From the NCBI GenBank assembly GCA_029245955.1, contig JAQWOH010000064.1, positions 1 to 45,948 on the forward strand: a stretch of DNA of 45,948 nt. The letters are read 5' to 3'. A program made the position numbers and the translations under genes. Every line of letters starts with the position of its first letter. The stretch's first letter is position 1. The notes under the pieces were generated by a model, which worked only from the letters and a program-made list of their open reading frames with translations, did no database searches and had not been told where the DNA came from. The DNA comes from Fuerstiella sp. (GTDB lineage: Bacteria; Planctomycetota; Planctomycetia; Planctomycetales; Planctomycetaceae). Shown in pieces: positions 25,280 to 33,043 of this stretch.

Positions 25280-26412
25280 TGTTTTTCAACGAACGTCCAG
25301 GCCGATGCATCATGAAATTCGTGGCCGCCTTCGAACACAACGTGTTGAAAGCGATCATCCAGATCCAACTTCTCATAGAACGCGGCGGCGCGAGGTGCAA
25401 TGTCGCTGCCTTTGTCCCGATGAGAGGCATTGTCCCGTGATCCCGCCTGAATCTGATGAGCACGTGGGCAGATCAGGGCGACCATGTCGGCGTCGTTGAA
25501 CAGTGTTATTCGGTTCATGAAACGGAAGTCGGACGGAATTGAGAGTTCATCCTTCTCATACCGTCCTTCCTGCACGCCGAAATAACAACTGGAGACGGAG
25601 ACTTTGATTCGCTGATCGATCGCAGGCGTCATCTGAGCGTAATAGCCTCCGTAGGAAAGTCCCACCATCGCAATGCGATCGGCATCCACCTCAGGCCGCT
25701 TGATCAACTCGTCAATCGCGAAGGTGATTTTCGCGATTTCGACAGCCGTAATGCTGGTCCCGACAAGTCGCAGCCGGTCATCGATCTGTCGACGGATGTC
25801 CTGAGGGAAACCATCGACTCGAAACAGATGCTGAGGTGCGTACACAATGTACCCGCGTTTGACGGCCCCCCGCACCATGTCGTTGTAGTTGGCGCCTCCA
25901 TTGAACAACGCGACTTCAGGAGAACCTCCGCCACCATGCATGGAAACGACCAGTGGTGTCCTTCCGGCGACCGCCTTTTCCGTCGACTTTGGAATGATGT
26001 AAAGCCCTTCTGAATGAACGCCGGGGAGAATCGGAAGCATTGCCCGGTAGTATGTTCCGATGTTGTCCTGTCCGATTTGTTTGAACGATGCCTGTCTGTC
26101 CGGCCGCTTTCCAGGAGGCGGGTAGCCGATCGATCTGCAGAATTCTTTTCGGAGCGGCTGAGTTGATTTCTCGAATGCCGTTCCCGACGAGTAATCCGGA
26201 ACGAACAACCGATTGAGAATAGTCGTGTCCGCTGCCAGTGTTCGAGCATATTGATCCAACTCACGAGCCTGTTCAGTTCGCAGCGGATTCGAGTCGCCGA
26301 CATTCTGATTGAAGTAATGTTTCTGGGAATCGGCGGCAGCAGGCTGAGCTGAGGCGGTTACAGACACTGTGAGTGCAACTGCGAACGCCAGGGCGGGGGG
26401 AATTGTTTTCAT
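25273..26412 (-). CDS. Secreted alpha/beta hydrolase (dienelactone-hydrolase or acetyl-xylan-esterase-like)
   Basis: This 379-residue protein has a signal peptide beginning MKTIPPALAFAVALTVSVTA, cleaved near AQPAAA. The alpha/beta-hydrolase core shows an oxyanion-hole segment LVVSMHGGGGSPEVA, a nucleophile elbow GLSYGG with Ser253, and a late histidine His364 in FEGGHEF. It probably hydrolyses an ester in the periplasm; the substrate is unknown. The start is ATG at 26412; a longer frame from 26463 would place 17 residues before the signal peptide, which is unlikely. It is divergent from the large gene at 26938 and convergent with the small membrane protein gene. Confidence 0.88.
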   Translation of the reverse strand: MKTIPPALAFAVALTVSVTASAQPAAADSQKHYFNQNVGDSNPLRTEQARELDQYARTLAADTTILNRLFVPDYSSGTAFEKSTQPLRKEFCRSIGYPPPGKRPDRQASFKQIGQDNIGTYYRAMLPILPGVHSEGLYIIPKSTEKAVAGRTPLVVSMHGGGGSPEVALFNGGANYNDMVRGAVKRGYIVYAPQHLFRVDGFPQDIRRQIDDRLRLVGTSITAVEIAKITFAIDELIKRPEVDADRIAMVGLSYGGYYAQMTPAIDQRIKVSVSSCYFGVQEGRYEKDELSIPSDFRFMNRITLFNDADMVALICPRAHQIQAGSRDNASHRDKGSDIAPRAAAFYEKLDLDDRFQHVVFEGGHEFHDASAWTFVEKHL

Positions 26413-26937
26413 AGAGCTGTCTGTATCCCATGACGATGACGGAAATGTGTATTCCTGTATCATGACAGATGTTGTTCAGCAGTCGATGGTGCGGCCTAAG
26501 GCAGATGAATTGGTCGCCCTTGCCGTGATCCCCTCCAAATTTAGTCGAGTTGACAGGACAGGACAGGAACAGGCAAGCACGACCATCTTCAGTCTGATTA
26601 CGGCACTGTGCCAGTGGACCTGCGCAGTACGAACGAAGATTCGAATATTGGTGTGACGTGGAGCGGAATGTCTGCTGCGCCGCTGAGGGACCGAACACTG
26701 GAAGTGTTCCTGAACGAAGAACGCGGTTGACAACGACAGCCCCGGTTTTGGCGGGGGTGTCTGATAACTGCGTCGTTGTCAGACGTTATTCAATTGACGA
26801 CAGTGGAAGCGGTCGGGTAATCTAAGGCGTGTCGGCCGCATGTCGACATCCTTCCGGTCGCTTCCCTCGCCATCACCTGTGCCCATCTTCGCCTGCCTGA
26901 TGCCGGCAGAAGGTGTCACGTCTTATCAACACCTGCC
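26413..26937. other. Divergent intergenic region of 525 bases
   Basis: It separates the minus-strand hydrolase from the + strand DUF1549/DUF1553 operon and should contain both promoters. It holds a GACAG triplet repeat (26552-26566) and a nested inverted repeat: GACAACGAC (26729-26737) with GTCGTTGTC (26772-26780), enclosing CCCCG (26740-26744) with CGGGG (26752-26756). Short open frames cross it but none is supported. Confidence 0.45.
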
Positions 26938-29900
26938 ATGATTCTGCGTCTGTTCGCTACCGTATTGTGGTTGTCACCAGCGTCATTGCCGGCGACCGCC
27001 AGCGATCCGTCCCTGCTGACATTTGAGAAAGACGTGCGTCCCATCTTTCGGGCTCACTGTTACGATTGTCATGGTGCCACAGAGGACGTGAAGGGCGGCC
27101 TGGATCTGCGACTTGTTCGCTTCATGCAGAAGGGCGGCGAAAGTGGTGCGGCGATCGCTCCAGGCGTTCCGGGCGACAGCTATTTACTGGACCGTCTGCG
27201 CAATGGCGAGATGCCTCCGGGAGAACATCGAGTTCCGGACGCCGAAATCCTAATCATTGAACGCTGGATCGCCGCCGGCGCCAGGACGGCTCGACCCGAA
27301 CCGGAAACGATTCCTCCAGGGCTGGGTCTGACTCCGGAAGAACGCGGCTTCTGGTCTTTCCTCCCGATTCGGCGTCCGGAAGTGCCGGACATCGCGGACT
27401 TTCCGCGGGACTCTCGAGTGCGGACACCGATTGACGCACTCGTTCTGAAATCGATGCCGCAGGACATCGGGTTTTCTCCGGACGTTGGTCGCAGAACATT
27501 GATCAAACGAGCGTATTTTGATCTGATCGGGTTGCCGCCATCACCCGAAGAATTACAGACGTGGGCCGAAGACACAGCGGACGACTGGTATGACCGACTG
27601 CTGACCGATTTGCTTGACTCTCATCATTATGGCGAGCGCTGGGGGCGGCACTGGCTGGACGTCGCGGGGTACGCAGATTCCGAAGGATATACGAACAGTG
27701 ATGCCGAACGCCCGTGGTCGTGGAAGTACCGCGACTGGGTCATCCGCGCATTGAACGAGGACAAATCCTTCGACCGCTTCATCACAGAGCAGCTGGCCGG
27801 CGATGAGCTTGCCGGACCTCAGGAGGGGGATCTGACTGCTGGCCAGACGGCATTACTAACAGCCACGGGATTTCTTCGCATGGCAGCGGATGGAACGGGT
27901 AGTGGAGCCAACGATGCCGTGGCACGCAACAAGGTGATGGCAGACACACTTCAGATTGTAGGCACGTCATTGCTGGGGCTCAGTATTCAGTGTGCTCAGT
28001 GCCACGATCATCGTTATGACCCGATTCCACACACCGATTACTACGCGCTGCGGGCTGTGTTTGAACCGGCGCTGGACTGGCAGGCGTGGAAGGTCCCCAA
28101 TGCTCGACGAGTATCACTATACACGAAGGCTGACCGTGAAAAGGCAACAGCAGTCGAGGCGGAAACCAAAGTCGTTGCCGATGAACGGGCGACCAGGCTT
28201 GCAGCATACATGAAGCAGGCGGTGGACGCTGAGTTGATGAAGTTTCCGGAGCCGTTACGCGGGCAGTTGCGCGGAGCCTATGAAACCGCCGGTGACAAAC
28301 GGACTGAGGAACAGAAGAAGCTGCTGGCACAGAACCCGAGTGTGAATATCAGTCCGGGCAATCTGTATCAGTACATTGCGGAATCGAAGCCGGAACTTGC
28401 GAAATTCGACGCGCGGATTAAGGAAATCCGTGCGAAGAAGCCGGTTGAGGAATTTCTGCGAGTTCTTAGTGAGCCGTCAAATCACGTACCCGAAACAAAG
28501 CTGTTTTTTCGAGGGGACCACGAGCAGCCGAAGCAGACACTGCTGCCGGCATCACTGACAGTGACGGCTCCTGAAGGGCAGCGTCCCGAATTTGCCGCGA
28601 ACAGTGACGCCCTGCCGTCCACCGGTCGGCGTCTGGCCTTCGCGAAATGGCTGACCAATGGCCGGCATCCGCTGGTCGCGCGTGTGATTGCCAATCGCGC
28701 GTGGTTGCATCATTTTGGCAAAGGTCTGGTGGAAACACCGGCCGACTTTGGCAGGCTTGGCGTCCGGCCCTCGCATCCGGAGTTGCTGGATTGGCTGGCT
28801 GACGAGTTTATGCGTCAGGGGTGGAGTCTGAAGAAGCTGCATCGTCAGATTATGACATCGACCGTCTGGCGGCAAAGCGCAGATGTTGTCTCAGACGCTG
28901 AGTTGTCGTCCGTTGTCGTGCCGTTCGCAAGAAGAACACTGACTCGACTGGATGCCGAAACCATTCGCGATCGCATGCTGGCCGCGTCGGGGCAACTCGA
29001 CCGCACGCCATATGGCGCACCCGTTGGCATTAAGGAAGACGACACGGGGCAGGTCATTGTGGACGGCAGTCAGACTCGTCGCAGTCTGTACATTAAGGCC
29101 AGACGCAGTCGACCTGTTGCCATGTTGCAGGCGTTTGATGCGCCCGTGATGCAAACAAACTGCGAAATGCGGCAGAGCTCGACCGTGGCGACGCAGTCAT
29201 TGATGCTGATGAATGGAGAATTTACGCTGGAACAAGCGGGCAAACTGGCAGCGCGTGCGGCGAAAGAAGCCATCCCGCTGGACGAAGCCACGCTGGCTGC
29301 TTTGCCGAAGTTGACGCTTCCGGCCGGTGATTGGCAGTACGGATTCGGCGCCATTGACGAAACCACCGGAAGTGTCATGAGTTTTACGAAGTTGACTCAC
29401 TTCACGGGATCCCAGTGGCAGGCCGGACCGGCACTGCCGGATCCACAACTGGGCTATGTTCTGCTGCATGCCAATGGCGGACACCCCGACGTCACTGGCC
29501 GCGCTGTCATTCGTCGCTGGACAGCATCGACCGATGGGACGGTAGCGATCTCCGGAAAGTTGAGTCACGGTTCTGCTAATGGAAACGGAGTGCGCAGCCG
29601 TGTGGTTTCCAGCAGATCCGGCAAGGCAGGTGAGTGGCTGGCGTTCAACGGTGCAACCGACACGAACGTGACCGGGCTTACTGTTCAGAAGGGGGACACA
29701 ATTGACTTTGTGACGGATGCTAACGGCACTCATACGTCCGATTCGTTTACGTGGCCGGTGTCGATGACAGTCAAATCAGACGGCCAGCCCGATCAGGCAA
29801 TTGAGTCTGTTGCTTCATTCAGTGGACCTCGCGAATCATCAGCCGTCATTGCCGGACAGATCATTCGAGCATGGGAGCTGGCGCTTTGTCGGACTCCCAC

Positions 29901-30063
29901 GAACGATGAGTTGCGACTGGCCGTCGAGTTTGCGGCGGCACAGATGGCGACGTTCAATCGGAATTCTGTCGCCCTGCCAGCGGGCCGCACACCGGCTCGG
30001 CAGGCCATCGTGAGTTTGTGTCAGTCGTTTTTCAGTTCTAATGAGTTTTTGTACGTCGAATAA
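26938..30063 (+). CDS. Planctomycete cytochrome-c-like DUF1549/DUF1553 protein (PSCyt1-PSCyt2-PSD1)
   Basis: This exported protein has 1041 residues. A signal peptide (MILRLFATVLWLSPASLPAT) is followed by a PSCyt1 domain with the haem motif CYDCH (Cys41, Cys44, His45) and a MPPGEHR segment. The DUF1549 (PSCyt2) domain follows, with HWLDVAGYADSEGY and a second motif CAQCHDH (Cys352, Cys355, His356). The C-terminal DUF1553 (PSD1) domain has FGKGLVETPADFGRLG and NCEMRQSS. A beta-rich insert of about 165 residues (about 794-958) splits the end of the PSD1 domain. The family is nearly restricted to planctomycetes and relatives and is thought to act in periplasmic redox or polymer breakdown, with no fixed reaction. 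Its stop overlaps the next start (TAATG). Confidence 0.93.
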   Translation: MILRLFATVLWLSPASLPATASDPSLLTFEKDVRPIFRAHCYDCHGATEDVKGGLDLRLVRFMQKGGESGAAIAPGVPGDSYLLDRLRNGEMPPGEHRVPDAEILIIERWIAAGARTARPEPETIPPGLGLTPEERGFWSFLPIRRPEVPDIADFPRDSRVRTPIDALVLKSMPQDIGFSPDVGRRTLIKRAYFDLIGLPPSPEELQTWAEDTADDWYDRLLTDLLDSHHYGERWGRHWLDVAGYADSEGYTNSDAERPWSWKYRDWVIRALNEDKSFDRFITEQLAGDELAGPQEGDLTAGQTALLTATGFLRMAADGTGSGANDAVARNKVMADTLQIVGTSLLGLSIQCAQCHDHRYDPIPHTDYYALRAVFEPALDWQAWKVPNARRVSLYTKADREKATAVEAETKVVADERATRLAAYMKQAVDAELMKFPEPLRGQLRGAYETAGDKRTEEQKKLLAQNPSVNISPGNLYQYIAESKPELAKFDARIKEIRAKKPVEEFLRVLSEPSNHVPETKLFFRGDHEQPKQTLLPASLTVTAPEGQRPEFAANSDALPSTGRRLAFAKWLTNGRHPLVARVIANRAWLHHFGKGLVETPADFGRLGVRPSHPELLDWLADEFMRQGWSLKKLHRQIMTSTVWRQSADVVSDAELSSVVVPFARRTLTRLDAETIRDRMLAASGQLDRTPYGAPVGIKEDDTGQVIVDGSQTRRSLYIKARRSRPVAMLQAFDAPVMQTNCEMRQSSTVATQSLMLMNGEFTLEQAGKLAARAAKEAIPLDEATLAALPKLTLPAGDWQYGFGAIDETTGSVMSFTKLTHFTGSQWQAGPALPDPQLGYVLLHANGGHPDVTGRAVIRRWTASTDGTVAISGKLSHGSANGNGVRSRVVSSRSGKAGEWLAFNGATDTNVTGLTVQKGDTIDFVTDANGTHTSDSFTWPVSMTVKSDGQPDQAIESVASFSGPRESSAVIAGQIIRAWELALCRTPTNDELRLAVEFAAAQMATFNRNSVALPAGRTPARQAIVSLCQSFFSSNEFLYVE

Positions 30064-31529
30064 TGAGAACCATGATGCAACCCACCTTCGATGATCAGCA
30101 CAACCGCCGTGCATTTCTGCGACAGGGGTCGCTGGGAATTGGCGCCGTCGCAGCTGCATGGTTGCTGAATCAGGAACGTGCACAGGCAAAGCCTCCCGGC
30201 GTTACGGCTGCGGAACAGACGTTCGATCTGCTGCCTAAACAGTCGCACTTCGAGCCTCGAGCAAAGGCGATGATATCTCTGTTTCAGCATGGTGGTCCGG
30301 CGCACATGGACTTGACTGATCCGAAGCCGGAACTCACGAAATTTGATGGAACCGACTACAACGGCGATATCGCCTACAGTTTCGTTAATGCGGCCAGCAA
30401 GAAGCTGCTGGGCACTCGATGGAAGTTTCGCAAACGGGGGCAGTGCGGCATGGAGCTGTCGGAGCTGTTGCCTCACACAGCCGAAATTGCCGACGACATG
30501 TGTCTGATTCGCAGTATGCATACCGGGGCGAACGGGCATGAAGTTTCAATTCGTTATTTTCACGGTGGTATTCCTGGAGTCCTGGGACGACCGCATTACG
30601 CGTCGTGGCTGTTGTACGGTCTTGGTTCCGAGACCCAGGATCTTCCGTCGTATATGGTGCTGACAGATCCCGGAGGTCATCCGGTCGACAGCACTCATAA
30701 CTGGTCCAGCGGATTCATGCCTCCGCTGTATCAGGGGACAGTGCTGCGACCGAAAGAACCGCGAATCCTGAACCTTGAGGCTCCAGCATATCTGAAAGGA
30801 GAACCGCAGCGGCAGAACCTTGAATTTCTGCAGGCTCTAAATCGGAAGCATGCAGATCGATTTCGTGGAGAGCCGGATCTGAACGCCAGAATTGCCAGCT
30901 ATGAGCTGGCGGCTCGTATGCAGACTGCAGCGACGGAAGCACTTGATGTTTCAAAGGAAACGAAAGCCACACACACGCTCTACGGCCTGGATAACGACAC
31001 CACTCGCGAATACGGTACGCGCTGCCTGATCGCTCGGCGACTTGTCGAGCGAGGTGTGCGTTTCGTGCAGCTGTTTCTGGCAGGTCAGCCATGGGATAAT
31101 CACAGCAGCATCGCCACCTCATTGCCCTCCGTCTGCCGACGCACGGATCAGCCATCGGCTGCGCTTGTTAAAGATTTGAAACAACGAGGCATGTTGAACG
31201 AAACGATCGTTCACTGGGGGGGCGAGATTGGTCGGTTGCCCGTCACGCAGGATCAGGGCGATGCCAGCAAGCATGGCCGGGACCACAACGGCCAGGGGTT
31301 CAGCATCTGGTTTGCCGGTGGAGGTTTCAAGCCGGGCACAGTCTACGGAGCAACTGACGAATTCGGCCATCGCGCCGTCGAAAATGTTGTGACACCCAAT
31401 GACTACCAGGCAACGCTGTTCAAGCTCTTTGGTCTCGACTGGAACAAGCTGGTGTATCATCACAGTGGACAGCCTCAACTAATTACCGCGGGCCGCAAGG
31501 CTGCAGTCGTCGAAGATATTCTGGCCTGA
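30063..31529 (+). CDS. DUF1501 protein, Tat-exported
   Basis: This 488-residue protein begins with a twin-arginine type signal (NRRAFLRQGSLGIGAVAAAW). The body shows sulfatase/alkaline-phosphatase-like fold features of DUF1501: MISLFQHGGPAHMDLTDPK, CLIRSMHTGANGHE, VHWGGEIGRLPVTQ and GRDHNGQGFSIWFAGGG. DUF1501 genes almost always follow DUF1549/DUF1553 genes, and here the start overlaps the upstream stop by one base, so the two are translated together. The product is probably periplasmic. The enzymatic activity of the family has not been settled. Confidence 0.93.
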   Translation: MRTMMQPTFDDQHNRRAFLRQGSLGIGAVAAAWLLNQERAQAKPPGVTAAEQTFDLLPKQSHFEPRAKAMISLFQHGGPAHMDLTDPKPELTKFDGTDYNGDIAYSFVNAASKKLLGTRWKFRKRGQCGMELSELLPHTAEIADDMCLIRSMHTGANGHEVSIRYFHGGIPGVLGRPHYASWLLYGLGSETQDLPSYMVLTDPGGHPVDSTHNWSSGFMPPLYQGTVLRPKEPRILNLEAPAYLKGEPQRQNLEFLQALNRKHADRFRGEPDLNARIASYELAARMQTAATEALDVSKETKATHTLYGLDNDTTREYGTRCLIARRLVERGVRFVQLFLAGQPWDNHSSIATSLPSVCRRTDQPSAALVKDLKQRGMLNETIVHWGGEIGRLPVTQDQGDASKHGRDHNGQGFSIWFAGGGFKPGTVYGATDEFGHRAVENVVTPNDYQATLFKLFGLDWNKLVYHHSGQPQLITAGRKAAVVEDILA

Positions 31530-31948
31530 CAGCTCTGCGTCGTTGGGTGCCGCCAGTGTGTTTAATCGGAATCGGCGGGCCATGGACGGGGACGTTCCGG
31601 TGCTCACTCGTATGCCCTGTGTTGAGAAGCCAGACAGGTTCTGAGTCCCATGTCGCTGAATGAATCTCAGCGATCGAAGCGGCTGTACACCGACTGAGAA
31701 CCCTGCCTTGCAGGTCCGCTTGGAAACCGAATTGATCGCGATGTATGTATATCCGTTTTGCTAGTCGCCGAATCAACGGATATGTCGGCACATTCGGTAA
31801 TGCTTCTCTACGTCGCAGTACCGGACAAAATCTGCAGGTACTTCTGCCGTTCGGGCGTACACTGACGATCCGTTCCCACTTTGGTGTCGACGTTGAGGAT
31901 GGACCTCTATCAAACCACAATCTACAGACACAGTACGAAAGGATCCAA
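31530..31948. other. Intergenic stretch of 419 bases
   Basis: This lies between the DUF1501 gene and paralogue 3. The frame of paralogue 3 stays open upstream to 31745, but the signal peptide and the ribosome binding site place the start at 31949. At the right end AAAGGA (31938-31943) is the ribosome binding site of that gene. No gene, promoter or terminator could be identified with confidence. Confidence 0.45.
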
Positions 31949-32464
31949 ATGCGAACTCACGCCACATGGATGCTGGCCCTGACGCTGGTGGCGTCGCCGA
32001 CCCTGGGCTTCGGAGCAGATTCCGCAGCCACAGCATCCGAATTACAACTGCAAAACGTCGAGCTGACTTCTGCCGGTAGTCTTAAAGGTCAGCTGGTCAC
32101 AAATGCCGGTCAACCTGTGTCCAACGTGACAATTACCGTGAGATCTCAGTCTGAACTCAAGAAAGTTGACCAACAACTCACGACTGACGAAGACGGTCGG
32201 TTTCAGGCAACGGGCCTGAAGACCGGTACGCTTGTGCTGCAGGCAGACAAAGAAACATATGCCGTACGCGTCTGGAATGCCGGCACTGCGCCACCCAAGT
32301 CAATTTCTACCATCGCATTGGTACAGTCTGATGGCCAGGAAGTTGTTCGCGGCAATCAGTTCACGGACCGCATTCGGGGATTAAGTCGACGTCAGCAGGT
32401 TGGTCTCGGGTTGCTGGTTGCAGGTGCAATCATCATTCCCATCGCGCTGCAGGACGCAAGCTAA
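31949..32464 (+). CDS. Secreted small protein, paralogue 3 (same family as 23088 and 23817)
   Basis: This 171-residue protein has a signal peptide (MRTHATWMLALTLVASPTLG, cleavage near FGAD), then ELQLQNVELTSAGSLKGQLV, QLTTDEDGRFQATGL, YAVRVWNAGTAPPKS, VVRGNQFTDRIRGLSRRQQV and a C-terminal hydrophobic helix (GLGLLVAGAIIIPIAL) ending QDAS. The blocks line up with the other two paralogues, but here the two Cys that flank the GDK(A)xACRLW region are absent. ATG 31949 has a perfect AAAGGA five bases upstream. It stands alone, followed by its own terminator. The function is unknown. Confidence 0.87.
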   Translation: MRTHATWMLALTLVASPTLGFGADSAATASELQLQNVELTSAGSLKGQLVTNAGQPVSNVTITVRSQSELKKVDQQLTTDEDGRFQATGLKTGTLVLQADKETYAVRVWNAGTAPPKSISTIALVQSDGQEVVRGNQFTDRIRGLSRRQQVGLGLLVAGAIIIPIALQDAS

Positions 32465-32598
32465 CTTTGTTTCCGCTGTATTCCTGTCATGACAGACAGG
32501 ACTTCAGCGTACGTGAACTGAAATCAGTACGACGGTCTGGATCTTACCGCGTAATAATAATATCTGTCGCAGTTCACGGTCGTAGACAGAGAGACGAT

Positions 32599-32637
32599 AC
32601 AGCCTGCCACGGATTAATTCTGTGGCAGGCTGTTTTA
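32599..32637 (+). terminator. Intrinsic terminator downstream of paralogue 3
   Basis: ACAGCCTGCCAC (32599-32610) pairs perfectly with GTGGCAGGCTGT (32622-32633), with three further pairs toward the loop (one G-T), and TTTTA follows the 3' arm. It is 134 bases after the stop codon of paralogue 3. Confidence 0.9.
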
Positions 32638-33043
32638 TGCGCGTTGCAATCCAGGTCAGGCAGCGACGCGTCTGAGACGCTGGAATTTCAATGTTCATCG
32701 GAATCCGACGTTCAGCGTCGACAGCGCGTCGTCGGCACTTGTGAATCCTGGAACTGCAGTAAGCGGTCACTCAAAAGTGGGGTTCTTCAAATTGCGGCTC
32801 GCTCTTGACTGAGTCCGCCGCCGTCACTTCCTGAGTTTCATGTCCCGGTCGGTAGTTCTGGCACCTGACTTTCCGTAGTCTGCTGCCTTGCCGAACATCG
32901 GTTGAGGCAGGATGTGAATGTGGTACGTGGACGAGCTTCATCCTGCGCAGTCGAGTGGTGATTTCGGCCGGTTGATAAGCCTGACATATTTGAAAAGTGT
33001 TTTCATGATGTCGGGTAGTCCAGAAGCACTCGGGATAGACACT
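32638..33043. other. Intergenic stretch of about 400 bases
   Basis: No gene is supported here. The frame of the next gene stays open upstream to 32918, but the signal peptide indicates a start near 33044-33059. No clear promoter was read. Confidence 0.4.

Noticed and set aside
26552..26566. GACAG triplet repeat as the start of a CRISPR or phase-variable tract
   Set aside because: There are only three units, outside any gene, with no spacers or larger pattern.
26369..26733. Short frames on both strands in the divergent region before the large DUF1549 gene
   Set aside because: They have no conserved features, overlap each other, and one runs over the hydrolase signal peptide.
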